Origin: Vicinamibacterales bacterium | GTDB taxonomy: Bacteria > Acidobacteriota > Vicinamibacteria > Vicinamibacterales > SCN-69-37 | Length of the DNA: 64,000 nucleotides | Direction: 5' to 3' | NCBI GenBank assembly: GCA_030827135.1 | Contig: JAURFE010000002.1 | Coordinates: forward strand, 310,001-374,000 | Shown here: piece after piece, positions 7,680 through 17,235 of the stretch | Layout: each line of letters starts with the position of its first letter | Numbering within the stretch: position 1 is the first letter of the stretch | The notes under the pieces: generated by a model | Told to the model about the DNA's origin: nothing | The model's input: only the letters and a program-made list of their open reading frames with translations | The model's database searches: none | Program-made: the position numbers and the translations under genes

Positions 7680-7964
7680 TTATTTCGCCGCTTTGCCGAT
7701 CGGCAGAATGTCCTCGAGGTTGGCGTGCGGGCGCGGAATCACGTGCACCGACACCAGTTCGCCCACGCGCCGCGCGGCCGCCGCACCGGCATCGGTGGCA
7801 GCCTTCACCGCCGCCACGTCGCCGCGAACGATCGCCGTCACGTAGCCAGCGCCGATCTTCTCCCAGCCGACCAACGTCACCTTGGCAGCCTTGACCATGG
7901 CGTCGGCCGCCTCGATCATTGCGACCAAGCCCTTTGTCTCGACCATTCCCAGCGCCTCGCCCAT
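7680..7964 (-). CDS. BMC-H shell hexamer protein
   Basis: A 94-aa single-BMC-domain protein expected to form hexameric facet tiles. Hallmarks: [51 protein letters not shown] and the C-terminal [20 protein letters not shown]. The start ATG at 7964 has a strong GGAGG ribosome-binding site; the open frame upstream to 8042 is not coding. It is the only hexamer gene in the cluster, so facets would be built of one hexamer species unless others lie elsewhere. Confidence 0.95.
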   Translation of the reverse strand: MGEALGMVETKGLVAMIEAADAMVKAAKVTLVGWEKIGAGYVTAIVRGDVAAVKAATDAGAAAARRVGELVSVHVIPRPHANLEDILPIGKAAK

Positions 7965-7989
7965 GAATCCTCCAGATGTATCTGCCAAT

Positions 7990-8820
7990 TCACCCGCGGC
8001 TGTGTGCCCGGGTGCCTGCCAGCTGCCGGACGGCCTCATCAATCAGGGTCGTCAGCTGGCCGTATGTTAACTGAATCTCGCCACGGTTACCTACCGGCAC
8101 ATCGTCGCCGGCGACCACGACCTGGCAATTCGACGCCCCGGCCGCCGGCGGGTCCACACAGACGGGTGCCGGCGAGGCAATGCCATACCGGTCCCGCAGC
8201 TGCTGCAACCGGTCCACTTCCTGGCGCGACAGCAGCTGTTCGCGGCCGAGCAGGCGCGCCGTCAGACTGATGCGCGCGAAGTGTTCGATGGTCTCCATCT
8301 TGTAATAGGCGGCAGACAGATCCGCTCCCAGCGCCAGCGCACCATGATTGGCCAGCAGCACGGCATCGTGCGTCTTGACGTGGGGTTCGATCGACGCCGG
8401 CAACTCGGGCGTGGACGGCGTCGCGTACTCCGCAATGGGAATCGCCCCCAGCGTCGTCACCACCTCCGCCAGGACGGCCCGGTCGAGCGGCACGCCCGCG
8501 ACCGCAAATCCCGTGGAGAGCGGCGGATGGGCATGCACTACGGCGTGCACGTCCGGCCGATGGCGATAGGCCATCACGTGCATGAGAATTTCCGATGAGG
8601 CCTTGCGACCGGAGGCGGCCTCCACGACATGGCCGTCCATGTCGGTGACGACCATCATGTCCGGCGTCATGAAGCCTTTGGACACGCCAGCCGGCGTGAC
8701 GAGCAGGCGATCACTGGAAATCCGTACGCTGATGTTGCCGTCGTTGGAGGCGACATACCCACGCGTCCACAACCGCTTGCCGACCTCGACGATGTCCTGT
8801 CTGAGCTGGACGGGATCCAT
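7990..8820 (-). CDS. Class II aldolase/adducin-family enzyme with C-terminal encapsulation-like helix
   Basis: A class II (zinc) aldolase of the fuculose/rhamnulose-phosphate aldolase type, 276 aa from ATG 8820. The metal motif HAHPP (within VVHAHPPLS), the TPAGVSKG phosphate loop and the third His in [11 protein letters not shown] are visible. The product would be lactaldehyde plus DHAP if the substrate is fuculose- or rhamnulose-1-phosphate; the exact substrate is inferred from BMC context, not shown. Beyond the catalytic domain there is a linker and a final amphipathic stretch ([19 protein letters not shown]), a candidate encapsulation peptide. The BMC aldehyde dehydrogenase and PduL are absent from the window. 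Confidence 0.88.
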   Translation of the reverse strand: MDPVQLRQDIVEVGKRLWTRGYVASNDGNISVRISSDRLLVTPAGVSKGFMTPDMMVVTDMDGHVVEAASGRKASSEILMHVMAYRHRPDVHAVVHAHPPLSTGFAVAGVPLDRAVLAEVVTTLGAIPIAEYATPSTPELPASIEPHVKTHDAVLLANHGALALGADLSAAYYKMETIEHFARISLTARLLGREQLLSRQEVDRLQQLRDRYGIASPAPVCVDPPAAGASNCQVVVAGDDVPVGNRGEIQLTYGQLTTLIDEAVRQLAGTRAHSRG

Positions 8821-8828
8821 GAGGGCTG

Positions 8829-9125
8829 TCAGCCGGCGCGGCGGGCCGCGGACCACTGGTCGCGGCAGGTGGTGGAACAGAAGTAGACGGCGGTGTCACC
8901 CGACCCGACGCGAATCGCATTTGCCTCGGGTACGTGCGTGCCGCACTGCGGGTCGCGGACGAGGCGTCCACCCACACGAGGGCCGGGCGCCTGACGCCCG
9001 CCTGGGGCGGAGGTCGACGACGCGGCGCCGCTCAGTCCCTGGAAGAGGCCTCCGAGAAATCTGAAGACGAGCCTGACAATCAGCAGGACGGCCAGGATGC
9101 GGACGATCCAGCCGAAAGCCGACAT
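8829..9125 (-). CDS. PP0621-like small membrane protein with Cys motif
   Basis: A 98-aa protein with one N-terminal membrane helix (FGWIVRILAVLLIVRLVFRFLG), a Ser/Pro/Gly-rich linker, and a C-terminal treble-clef-like module with cysteines in DPQCGTHVP and YFCSTTCRDQW. This is the layout of the PP0621/YHS-like family, whose function is not established. Its ATG directly follows the TPR gene stop, and it lies 8 bases before the aldolase start, so it is in the same transcript. Confidence 0.75.
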   Translation of the reverse strand: MSAFGWIVRILAVLLIVRLVFRFLGGLFQGLSGAASSTSAPGGRQAPGPRVGGRLVRDPQCGTHVPEANAIRVGSGDTAVYFCSTTCRDQWSAARRAG

Positions 9126-9752
9126 TTACGGCTCGAGTCCGCCGCCGCCCCCGGGCGGTGGTGGCGTGGTGGGATGGTTCGTGCGCAACGTCTGCAGGGC
9201 GGTACGGGCGCGATTGGCCTCTTCCGTCGTTGGCGCCACGGCGATAAGTTGCTCCCAGGCCTTGGTGGCACCTTCCAGATCTTCCTTCCCGAAGGCGCGC
9301 ACGATCCCGACGTTGTAAAGCGTCTTGGCGTGCCCGGGTTCGAGCTTCAGCGAGTACTCAAACTGCGTCAAGGCGCGGTCGGCCTGATTGGTCATGTAGT
9401 AGCTCACACCAAGGTCGGTGGAGGCATTGACATTTTTGGGATCCAGCTTGAGGGCGGCTTCGTACCACGACCCCGCGATATCGAAGCGCTCTGCGTCGAA
9501 GTAGACATTGCCCAGTTCGACACGCACGTCGACGTTGTTCGGTTCGGTGTTCGCCTGGCGTTCGAGGGTCGACGCGCGCTGCACATCGAGCACGGGCGCC
9601 GCCGCCTGATTCGGCAGCTGCGCCGGAGGCTGCCCGGCCGCCGCCATCACTGCGGGCGTGGCAGGCCCTGTCTGCTGGGTGCCCAGGATCCAGCCCACCA
9701 AAAGGCCAAACATCACACCGGAGATTGCATACGCCAGAGATTCTCGGTTCAC
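9126..9752 (-). CDS. Membrane-anchored TPR protein
   Basis: A 208-aa protein with an N-terminal membrane anchor (residues about 8-24, AISGVMFGLLVGWILGT), an Ala/Pro/Gln-rich linker and about three tetratricopeptide repeats (PNNVDVRVELGNVYFDAERFD; YEAALKLDPKNVNASTDLGVSY; FEYSLKLEPGHAKTLYNVGIV), then a Pro/Gly-rich tail. TPRs mediate protein contacts; no partner can be named. It lies 25 bases after pdxJ. Confidence 0.82.
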   Translation of the reverse strand: MNRESLAYAISGVMFGLLVGWILGTQQTGPATPAVMAAAGQPPAQLPNQAAAPVLDVQRASTLERQANTEPNNVDVRVELGNVYFDAERFDIAGSWYEAALKLDPKNVNASTDLGVSYYMTNQADRALTQFEYSLKLEPGHAKTLYNVGIVRAFGKEDLEGATKAWEQLIAVAPTTEEANRARTALQTLRTNHPTTPPPPGGGGGLEP

Positions 9753-9777
9753 AGCAGGCCCTTTCCGTCTCGCAGTT

Positions 9778-10512
9778 TCATGTTAACACCGCGAGGTAGT
9801 CGCGCACGGAGCGCTCGAGGCCGACATAGAGCGCATGGCTGATCAGCGCGTGGCCGATCGACACCTCGTCGAGATACGGCACCTCGCGAAACACCACCAG
9901 ATTCCTGAGGTCGAGATCGTGCCCCGCGTTCACCCCCATGCCCAGGACGTGGGCCAGTTCCGCAGCGGCGGCATACATCGCGACCGACGCGCGCGCCGCG
10001 TCCGGCCCCTTTGCGAACGCGCGCGCAAACGGCTCGGTATACAACTCCACCCGATCGGCCCCGAGACGTTTGGCCCAGCGGATGGGGGCTTCCGCCGCCT
10101 CCACAAACAGGCTGACCCGGATGCCTTCGGCCCGCAGGCGCGCAACTACGGCCGTCAATCGTTCCGGAGATGTCTCCGCGGACCAACCAGCCTGGCTGGT
10201 GATCTCGCCGGGCACCACCGGCACCAGCGTGCACTGGTGCGGCCGCGCGGCCACGACCAGCTCAACAAAGTCCGCGCGTGGATCCCCTTCGATGTTGAAC
10301 TCCACCTGATCACGCACCGGCGCCAGGTGCGCGGCAATGGCGGAGACATCCGCCCGTGTGATGTGGCGTTCGTCCGCGCGCGGATGCACGGTGATGCCCC
10401 TTGCCCCGGCAGTCAGGCACGCGTCGATCGCCTCCAGCACGCTGGGTGTGTCACCGCCACGTGCATTGCGCAGCGTGGCAACCTTGTTGACGTTCACACT
10501 CAGCTGGATCAT
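9778..10512 (-). CDS. pdxJ: Pyridoxine 5'-phosphate synthase PdxJ
   Basis: Condenses 1-deoxyxylulose 5-phosphate with 3-amino-2-oxopropyl phosphate in vitamin B6 biosynthesis. It is a 244-aa TIM barrel with SVNVNKVATLRNARGG, GITVHPRADERHI, FNIEGDP and VNAGHDLDLRNL, all conserved family blocks. The start overlaps the glmM stop by four bases (ATGA). It follows glmM here as it does in several other bacterial lineages. Confidence 0.96.
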   Translation of the reverse strand: MIQLSVNVNKVATLRNARGGDTPSVLEAIDACLTAGARGITVHPRADERHITRADVSAIAAHLAPVRDQVEFNIEGDPRADFVELVVAARPHQCTLVPVVPGEITSQAGWSAETSPERLTAVVARLRAEGIRVSLFVEAAEAPIRWAKRLGADRVELYTEPFARAFAKGPDAARASVAMYAAAAELAHVLGMGVNAGHDLDLRNLVVFREVPYLDEVSIGHALISHALYVGLERSVRDYLAVLT

Positions 10513-11846
10513 CCGATCGTCGTCCTCACCGCATCGGCCACTTCTTCGGCCCAGGCCTGCACCGTGGCCTGGTTCTCGCCTTCGATCATGATCCGAAGCA
10601 GGGGCTCGGTGCCCGAGTAGCGGACCAGCAGGCGCCCGCGTCCATCAAGCGCCTGTTCCACGCGGCGCATCGCGGCGGCGATTGCCGGCACCGTCGCGAC
10701 GTCCACGCGTTCGCGCACCCGGACGTTCACCAGTGTCTGTGGATACGTGACCAAATCGGCGGCAAGGTCCGACAACTCACGCCCCGACTCGGCCATCACG
10801 CGCAGCACGGCAAGGGCCGTCGCCATGCCGTCACCCGTGTAGAGGTGCTCCGCGAGAATGACGTGGCCCGATTGTTCCCCGCCGACGACAAACCCGTCGC
10901 GCAACATGGCTTCGCTGACGTACTTGTCGCCCACCGGCGTCCGCACCAACGTGATGCCGCGGTCGCGCAGCGCGATCTCCAGGCCAATGTTGCTCATCAC
11001 GGTCGCCACCACGGTGTTCCCCGGGAGCCGGCCCTGACGCTGATAGTGCAGCCCCAGCATCAACAACAACGCGTCGCCGTCCACGACATTTCCCCGGTCA
11101 TCAACCAGGATCGCGCGATCCCCATCACCGTCGAAGGCCACACCGAGCCGGCATTTGTGCGCAACGACGGCAGCCGCGAGGCCGGCCGGGGCCGTCGAAC
11201 CACAGCCTTCGTTGATGTTGCGACCATCCGGTCGGTCGCCCAGCGTCACGATCGCAAAGCCGAGCCCCTCAAACAACCGCCGGGCCGTGGTCGTCGTCGA
11301 GCCATTCGCCATGTCGATCGCGATGGTGGCCCCACGGAGCCCTCGCGGATCGGGCAGCAGCAGGCGCGCGTGGTCGAGGTACGGTTCGCTCAGGTCGTGC
11401 ACCTGCACATGCGCCTCCGCCCCCGCGGGCACCGCCCACGAGGCATCCGCCACGATCGCTTCGATCGCACGCTCAGTGCCTTCGTCGAACTTCTCACCGC
11501 GGCCGGAGAACACCTTGATGCCGTTGTCGCGGAACGGGTTGTGGGACGCGGAAATCACGACGCCAAGATCGAACCCTCCCGTGCGCGCCAGATACGCCAC
11601 CGCCGGCGTGGGGATCACGCCCGTGGATTCCGTGACGGCCCCCTGTGAGGCGGCCCCACGCGCCAGTTCCCGCTCAATCCACTCCCCCGATTCACGGGTG
11701 TCCCGGCCGACCAGCAGGCGCGCCGGACGATCGAGGTTGAGCACCCGCACCAACGCGGCCCCAAGCCGGGCGACCGTCGGCGGGTCGAGCGGACGCGTCC
11801 CCGCCACGCCCCGAATACCATCCGTGCCAAACAACCGTGCCGCCAC
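10509..11846 (-). CDS. glmM: Phosphoglucosamine mutase GlmM
   Basis: Interconverts glucosamine 6- and 1-phosphate on the way to UDP-GlcNAc. The phosphoserine S101 is in ISASHNPFRDNGIKVF, the metal loop is FDGDGDR, the sugar-binding loop GEQSGH and the phosphate-binding C-terminal RYSGTEPLLRIM. At 445 aa it is full length. It is immediately downstream of cdaR: the cdaA-cdaR-glmM order is the known c-di-AMP/cell-wall module in which CdaA is controlled by CdaR and GlmM. Confidence 0.97.
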   Translation of the reverse strand: MAARLFGTDGIRGVAGTRPLDPPTVARLGAALVRVLNLDRPARLLVGRDTRESGEWIERELARGAASQGAVTESTGVIPTPAVAYLARTGGFDLGVVISASHNPFRDNGIKVFSGRGEKFDEGTERAIEAIVADASWAVPAGAEAHVQVHDLSEPYLDHARLLLPDPRGLRGATIAIDMANGSTTTTARRLFEGLGFAIVTLGDRPDGRNINEGCGSTAPAGLAAAVVAHKCRLGVAFDGDGDRAILVDDRGNVVDGDALLLMLGLHYQRQGRLPGNTVVATVMSNIGLEIALRDRGITLVRTPVGDKYVSEAMLRDGFVVGGEQSGHVILAEHLYTGDGMATALAVLRVMAESGRELSDLAADLVTYPQTLVNVRVRERVDVATVPAIAAAMRRVEQALDGRGRLLVRYSGTEPLLRIMIEGENQATVQAWAEEVADAVRTTIG

Positions 11847-12509
11847 TCAGCGCTTCTCCTGTCCGCCGTCTTTCACGATCACCACCGTGACACGTGCACT
11901 GCGCGGCTCCCGCAGCCGCACCAGAGCATCAGCAATGCCGATGTTGACCGTCCTCACCACGGAGGCCGTTGCGCCTTCGATCATGACCGTCTCGGTCATC
12001 GCGTGTTTCAACGCCGCGAGCGGCCGCTTGGGCCCGACCACTTCTACCTCGCCGGGCTCGACGAGGACCTCCTTGACGAAGAAGCCCTTGGCCGGTTCCC
12101 CTTCCACGGTGGCCTTCACCGGCACCAACCGCCGGTCCTTCTCCTCGAGCGTCAACGTGACGGCCGCCGGAAACACCTGCGTGACTTCCATCCCAAACGG
12201 CGTGGTCACCAGGTCTGTCCGCAGATGAAACACGTGTGAGCCGGACCGCGCATCGGCCAGGTCGATCGAGACGTTGACTTCCCCCTGTTCGCCCGTCAAC
12301 TGGCTCGAACGACCGCGGAGGTGCACCTCGACCGAACCCGGTGCACCAGGCGCGATCGCCAGGTGCGCGGGCAGGTTGCGGAACATGAGCGGCACACGCA
12401 CACTGCGCTCGACAAAGAAGTCGCTGCCGACCGACAGCCATAACAAGGTCGCCAGCCCGGTCGCGACCACCTTGAGTCCAAGATTCCTGAACGGATGCCA
12501 GGCCATCAC
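11847..12509 (-). CDS. cdaR: YbbR-domain protein, CdaR-like regulator of the diadenylate cyclase
   Basis: A 220-aa protein with an N-terminal membrane anchor (NLGLKVVATGLATLLWLSVG) and about two YbbR-type repeats, e.g. RSVRVPLMFRNLPAHLAIAPGAPGSVEVHLRG and RLVPVKATVEGEPAKGFFV followed by VEPGEVEVVGP. YbbR domains in CdaR act outside the membrane and modulate CdaA. The first codon may be GTG at 12509 or ATG at 12506, both overlapping the cdaA stop. Family CdaR proteins usually carry three or four YbbR repeats, so this one is short. Confidence 0.88.
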   Translation of the reverse strand: MMAWHPFRNLGLKVVATGLATLLWLSVGSDFFVERSVRVPLMFRNLPAHLAIAPGAPGSVEVHLRGRSSQLTGEQGEVNVSIDLADARSGSHVFHLRTDLVTTPFGMEVTQVFPAAVTLTLEEKDRRLVPVKATVEGEPAKGFFVKEVLVEPGEVEVVGPKRPLAALKHAMTETVMIEGATASVVRTVNIGIADALVRLREPRSARVTVVIVKDGGQEKR

Positions 12510-13312
12510 GCGCCCCCCGTCCCATTCGCCGGCGTCGTCCGCCGGTACAACACCAGTTCCTGCAGCCGTGCGCGAAGACGCTCGGGCGTCAGACCACGTT
12601 CAATGCGGCCATCCACCGCCAGTGAGACTTCGCCGCGCTCTTCCGAGACAACCACGGCCACGGCATCCGATTCTTCCGTCACGCCAATGGCCGCGCGATG
12701 GCGTGTGCCCAACTCACGATCAAACGACGGACTGATCGTCAGCGGCAGGAAACACGCCGCCGCCGCCACACGATTCTCCTGGACGATCACCGCGCCATCG
12801 TGCATCGGCGCCCCGGGTTGGAAGATGGTTGTGAGCAGGTCGTAACTGACGGCGGCATCAAGGGAGATGCCGCTCTCGACGTAGTTGCGCAGACCGATCT
12901 CGCGCTCCAGCACGATCAGGGCCCCCGTCCTGGCCCTGGCCAGCAGGCCCGCCGCCGTCAGCACCTCTTCGATGGTCTCGTCCGATTCCTTCGCGCCTGC
13001 GAGGTACCGGAAGAACCGCGCACGGCCCAGATGGGACAGCGCGCGCCGGATGTCCGACTGAAACAGGACAATGGCCGCAAACCCCGCGTACACAAACACG
13101 TTCTGAATCACCCAGTTCACCGTCTGCAGCGGAAACCGCCGTGACGCGTAAAACAGCAGCAACACCACGGCCGATCCCAGGGCCATCTGTGCCGCGCGGG
13201 TGCCGCGAATGAGTTTGAGTCCTTCGTAAATCAGGATCGAGACGATCAGAATGTCGACGACATCCCACCAGTTCACCGGAGGCCGCTGGAGAAGGGCGGT
13301 GAGCTGGTCCAT
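12506..13312 (-). CDS. cdaA: Membrane diadenylate cyclase CdaA (c-di-AMP synthase)
   Basis: Makes cyclic di-AMP from two ATP. The N-terminal three membrane helices (IVSILIYEGLKLI; MALGSAVVLLLFYA; VFVYAGFAAIVLFQ) precede the DisA_N catalytic domain with the DGA motif (APMHDGAVIV) and RHR motif (LGTRHRAAIGVTEESDA). Start ATG at 13312 is preferred over the GTG two codons upstream. c-di-AMP is unusual in Gram-negative bacteria generally, but cdaA is known from several deep-branching phyla. Confidence 0.95.
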   Translation of the reverse strand: MDQLTALLQRPPVNWWDVVDILIVSILIYEGLKLIRGTRAAQMALGSAVVLLLFYASRRFPLQTVNWVIQNVFVYAGFAAIVLFQSDIRRALSHLGRARFFRYLAGAKESDETIEEVLTAAGLLARARTGALIVLEREIGLRNYVESGISLDAAVSYDLLTTIFQPGAPMHDGAVIVQENRVAAAACFLPLTISPSFDRELGTRHRAAIGVTEESDAVAVVVSEERGEVSLAVDGRIERGLTPERLRARLQELVLYRRTTPANGTGGA

Positions 13313-13328
13313 GGGCACCGGTAGAGTA

Positions 13329-14210
13329 TCAAATCCTGGTTTGGCTGAGAGCGGTGCGGGAGACGATCGCGTCGGTCACCCGCGCGACATCCACCATCGC
13401 CTTCACGTCGTGGACGCGGACGATGTGGGCGCCCAGCCAGATGGACGCGGCCACGGCGGCGGCCGTGCCCCAGACCCGTTCGGCCGGCGGCCGGTCGCCA
13501 AGCGCCAGTTGCAGAAAGGACTTGCGTGACGGCCCGGAGAGAATGGGCACCCCAAGCGACGCCAACGCCGACAAACCCGCCAGCGTTTCCATCGACTGGG
13601 CAGCCCGTTTGGCGAATCCGAACCCCGGGTCAAGAATGAGCCGCTCGCGCGGCACGCCGGCCGCCTCCGCCTCCGACAGTCGCACCGCCAGTTCCTCGCG
13701 GACCTCGGCCACGACGTCGGCATACACCGCGCGGTCGTACATCGACGAGGACCGGCCCCGATGGTGCATCAGGATCGCGGCAGCCCCCCGGGAGGCCACC
13801 ACGCCGGCCATCGCCGGATCGGCGGCAAAGGCCGTCACGTCATTCACGATGGTCGCGCCCAGGTCGAGAGCCCGGGCCGCAATGGTCGCCTTGTAGGTAT
13901 CGATGGAGATGGGGACGCTGACGCGCCCCCGGAGACCTTCGAGCACCGGACCGACCCGCCGCCACTCCTCGTCGGCCGGCAGCGGCGCAGCGCCGGGCCT
14001 GGTGGATTCGCCGCCAAGGTCAAGCAGATCGGCGCCTTCGTCGACCATCCGCAGGGCATCCGCAACCGCGACGCCAGGGTCGAGACGTTCGCCCCCGTCC
14101 GAAAACGAATCCGGCGTGATGTTCACGATGGCCATGACGAGCGTACGCTCGCCGAGGGTCAGGACCTGCCCAGACGCCAGCGGAATCCGGAACGTCTGCC
14201 GACGATGCAC
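13329..14210 (-). CDS. folP: Dihydropteroate synthase FolP
   Basis: Joins 6-hydroxymethyl-dihydropterin diphosphate with p-aminobenzoate in folate synthesis; the target of sulfonamides. It is a 293-aa TIM barrel with MAIVNITPDSFSDGG, DLGGESTRPGA, ISIDTYKA, IVNDVTA, LDPGFGFAK and the late SRKSF. The start is GTG, overlapping the TAG of ftsH by one base (TAGTG). The tilS-ftsH-folP order resembles that of other bacteria. Confidence 0.96.
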   Translation of the reverse strand: MHRRQTFRIPLASGQVLTLGERTLVMAIVNITPDSFSDGGERLDPGVAVADALRMVDEGADLLDLGGESTRPGAAPLPADEEWRRVGPVLEGLRGRVSVPISIDTYKATIAARALDLGATIVNDVTAFAADPAMAGVVASRGAAAILMHHRGRSSSMYDRAVYADVVAEVREELAVRLSEAEAAGVPRERLILDPGFGFAKRAAQSMETLAGLSALASLGVPILSGPSRKSFLQLALGDRPPAERVWGTAAAVAASIWLGAHIVRVHDVKAMVDVARVTDAIVSRTALSQTRI

Positions 14211-16120
14211 TAGGCCTGCGTTGCGGGCTTGGGCAGCGGCGCCACGAGCGGCGGCGCGGGACGACCCGCGGTTTCCACCGGCGTCCCGCCCACGGGCGGC
14301 GTCGCCGGCAGATCTTCGAGCGGCTCGCCCTTGCAGATCTTGCGCACCTGATCCGCGTCGAGCACTTCGCGCAGCAGGAGTTCGTCGGCGATTTTGAGCA
14401 ACACGGCCTTGTTTTCGGTCAACACCGTCCGTGCGCGATCGTAGTTGGTGAGCACGAACCGTTTCACCTCGGAGTCGATGCGAACGGCCGTCTCCTGGCT
14501 GTAGTCCTGCGACTTCGAGATCTCGCGACCCAGGAACACCTGTTCATCGCGTTTGCCGAAGGTGAGCGGCCCCATTTCGTCACTCATGCCCCACTCACAC
14601 ACCATGCGACGCGCCAGTTCGGTGACACGCTCGAGGTCGTTGCCGGCGCCGGTCGTCAGCGCGCCGTTGGTGATCTCTTCGGCGATACGGCCACCGAGCA
14701 GAATGGCCAGCTGGTCCATGAGGTAGTCGCGCGAGTAGTTGTGCTTCTCCTCGGTGGGCAACTGCATCGTCAGCCCCAGCGCCATGCCGCGCGGGATGAT
14801 GGTGACCTTGTGGATCGGGTCGGCGTGCGGGAGCAGCACCGCGAGCAACGCGTGGCCGGCCTCGTGAATGGCCGTGACGCGTTTTTCGTCTTCGGTGATG
14901 ACCATCGAGCGGCGCTCGGTCCCCATCAGGACTTTGTCCTTCGCGTGCTCGAAGTCGGCCATGCGCACGACCTTCTGGTTGTACCGCGCGGCGTTCAGGG
15001 CCGCTTCGTTCACCAGATTGGCCAGGTCGGCACCACAGAAACCGGACGTGCCGCGCGCAATCACGCTGATGTTGACGTCGTCGGCGAGCGGAATCTTCTT
15101 GGTGTGAACCAGCAGAATGCCTTCGCGCCCCTTGAGGTCGGGACGGTTCACCACGATGCGGCGGTCAAAACGACCGGGACGCAGCAACGCGGGGTCGAGC
15201 ACGTCGGGCCGGTTGGTGGCCGCGATGAGGATGACGCCTTCGTTGGACTCGAAGCCGTCCATCTCGACGAGCAACTGGTTCAGCGTCTGCTCGCGTTCGT
15301 CGTGACCGCCGCCGAGACCGGCGCCACGATGGCGGCCGACGGCGTCGATTTCGTCGATAAACACGATGCAGGGCGCGTTCTTCTTGCCCTGCTCAAAGAG
15401 ATCGCGCACACGGGACGCGCCGACGCCGACAAACATTTCGACGAAGTCGGAACCGCTGATCGAGAAAAACGGGACGTTCGCTTCGCCGGCGACGGCGCGC
15501 GCGAGCAGCGTCTTGCCCGTGCCGGGCGACCCCATGAGCAACACGCCCTTCGGGATGCGGCCGCCGAGCTTCTGGAACTTCTGCGGCTCGCGCAGGAACT
15601 CGATGATTTCCTGGAGCTCTTCCTTGGCTTCGTCCGCGCCGGCCACCTCCTTGAACGTGACCTTTTTCTGCGTCGAGGACGACAGCTTCGCGCGGGACTT
15701 GCCGAACGAGAGGGCCTTGTTGCCGCCGCTCTGCATCTGGCGGGTCATGAAGACCCAGAAACCGATCATCAGGAGGACGGGCGCCCAGAAGAACAGGAAC
15801 TGCGTCCAGCCACCGGTGGTCTCTTCGTTGGCGACCAATTCGACGTTGCGCTCGGCCAGCTTCTCGTAGAAGCCGGGATACTCGACGGGCAGGTAGGACC
15901 GGACGGCCTTCCCTGCAGGATCATTCGGAAGCGCCAGACCGCGCAGCTGCCGACCGGTCAGTTCGACCTTCTCGATCTGGCCCTTGGCCACACGATCCAT
16001 GAACTCGGTCAGACTGATCCTGGTCTCAGCCTGACTGAAATTGGCCGTTGCCTGCCAGATCAGGACCCCGAAGACCACCATCGCGGTCCAGAACAAAAAT
16101 CCCTTGATCGTCGAATTCAT
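14210..16120 (-). CDS. ftsH: ATP-dependent zinc metalloprotease FtsH
   Basis: A membrane-bound AAA+ protease for quality control of membrane and regulatory proteins. Two membrane helices (about residues 7-23 and 108-126) flank a periplasmic domain. Walker A GSPGTGKT is at 197-204, Walker [10 protein letters not shown] near 252-260, the second region of homology contains [18 protein letters not shown], and the zinc site HEAGH is at 419-423. At 636 aa it is full length, with a Pro/Ala-rich tail. Confidence 0.97.
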   Translation of the reverse strand: MNSTIKGFLFWTAMVVFGVLIWQATANFSQAETRISLTEFMDRVAKGQIEKVELTGRQLRGLALPNDPAGKAVRSYLPVEYPGFYEKLAERNVELVANEETTGGWTQFLFFWAPVLLMIGFWVFMTRQMQSGGNKALSFGKSRAKLSSSTQKKVTFKEVAGADEAKEELQEIIEFLREPQKFQKLGGRIPKGVLLMGSPGTGKTLLARAVAGEANVPFFSISGSDFVEMFVGVGASRVRDLFEQGKKNAPCIVFIDEIDAVGRHRGAGLGGGHDEREQTLNQLLVEMDGFESNEGVILIAATNRPDVLDPALLRPGRFDRRIVVNRPDLKGREGILLVHTKKIPLADDVNISVIARGTSGFCGADLANLVNEAALNAARYNQKVVRMADFEHAKDKVLMGTERRSMVITEDEKRVTAIHEAGHALLAVLLPHADPIHKVTIIPRGMALGLTMQLPTEEKHNYSRDYLMDQLAILLGGRIAEEITNGALTTGAGNDLERVTELARRMVCEWGMSDEMGPLTFGKRDEQVFLGREISKSQDYSQETAVRIDSEVKRFVLTNYDRARTVLTENKAVLLKIADELLLREVLDADQVRKICKGEPLEDLPATPPVGGTPVETAGRPAPPLVAPLPKPATQA

Positions 16121-16213
16121 CCTTTTTTCAGCTTCCTGACCTTCAAGGTTACCACGCTCACCCTGACTGGCTATGAGGTCGGACGCGCGTCCGGACCGTC
16201 TGGTTCCTGACCT

Positions 16214-17182
16214 TTACGACCGCGGCAGCAGCCGTACTTCGTTAGACACCCTTTCGACCAGAACGCCCGGCAAATCCAGTGTGCCGCCGCCCTGTGCGCG
16301 CCGCGCGAGGCGGAGCACGGCGTCGAGGTGCACGGTGGACCAGGGGCGATCGGGGGCGACCCGCCCCGCCGCCATTCGGACCACACGCCGAGCCAGGGGC
16401 GCCGGGGCGGTGACCAGGCCGCCTCGGGCAAGTGCGACGGCCCCGGGGGCCGAGGGCAGGACGAGGCGGGCCATCAATTCGACGGCCGCGCCCTCAAGAA
16501 ACAGTTCGTCGTCGGCCGCATAGGTCGCGAAGCGGGCCAGCGCCTCGACCCCGCCTGAGGCGATGTCCGCGGAGACGCGCTCAAGGGCGGGCAGGAGTTC
16601 ATGGCGGATGCGATTGCGAGGAATTGACACGTCCGTGTTGGATGCATCCTCTCGCCAGGGCCGACCCGCCGCGCGCAGCGCGGCTCGCAACTCTTCGCGC
16701 CGGCACTCAAGCAGCGGCCGCACCGTCCGCCCGTTGGTCACGCGAATACCCGAGAGTCCGCGCAAACCCGCGCCCCGCAGCAGACGCAGCAGCACGGTTT
16801 CTGCCTGATCGTCAGCAGTGTGGGCCGTGCACACGACCGTCGCGCCCAGGGCATCGGCCGCCCGCTCGAACGCGGCGTAGCGCAGATCCCGCGCGGCGGC
16901 TTCCGGCGAACGGCCCGAGGCCGGTACTGGTGCGGCGTGCACCTCGATTGGCAGGGCGAGCTCTGCGGCCAGGTCGCGGCAAAACTGCTCATCCGCAGCC
17001 GACTCGGCGCCGCGCAGGCCGTGGTTGACGTGGATGAGCCCGGCGAAGACCACGGCCGGTAGGGGCCGTGTCGCGAAGTCGTGCAGCCACCAGGCCATGG
17101 CGACCGAGTCAGCCCCGCCGGACACGGCGGCCGCGATGCGCTGCCCCATCAGGGCGTCACCGGGAACCGGGGGGAGGGGCAT
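16214..17182 (-). CDS. tilS: tRNA(Ile)-lysidine synthetase TilS
   Basis: Changes C34 of the CAU-anticodon tRNA(Ile2) to lysidine so that it reads AUA. The PP-loop SGGADS is at residues 21-26; HVNHGLRGAESAADEQFCRDLA and TAHTADDQAETVLLRLLRG are the family blocks. At 322 aa it is a short form that keeps the catalytic N-terminal domain and a helical linker but lacks most of the C-terminal tRNA-acceptor domain seen in longer enzymes. The start is ATG at 17182 (a later ATG at residue 12 is possible). A CAT-anticodon tRNA gene lies 125 bases upstream. Confidence 0.92.
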   Translation of the reverse strand: MPLPPVPGDALMGQRIAAAVSGGADSVAMAWWLHDFATRPLPAVVFAGLIHVNHGLRGAESAADEQFCRDLAAELALPIEVHAAPVPASGRSPEAAARDLRYAAFERAADALGATVVCTAHTADDQAETVLLRLLRGAGLRGLSGIRVTNGRTVRPLLECRREELRAALRAAGRPWREDASNTDVSIPRNRIRHELLPALERVSADIASGGVEALARFATYAADDELFLEGAAVELMARLVLPSAPGAVALARGGLVTAPAPLARRVVRMAAGRVAPDRPWSTVHLDAVLRLARRAQGGGTLDLPGVLVERVSNEVRLLPRS

Positions 17183-17195
17183 GGACCATTATCGC

Positions 17196-17231
17196 GGTTC
17201 ATGGTTCATCGGTTCATCGGTTCATGGTTCA
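17196..17231 (+). repeat. GGTTCATG/GGTTCATC tandem octamer repeat
   Basis: About four octamer units of the same family as at 4047 and 5066, directly upstream of tilS. Confidence 0.7.
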
Positions 17232-17235
17232 GGAA

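Noticed and set aside
14741-16210. 489-codon plus-strand frame
   Set aside because: Antisense to ftsH; a codon-position artefact.
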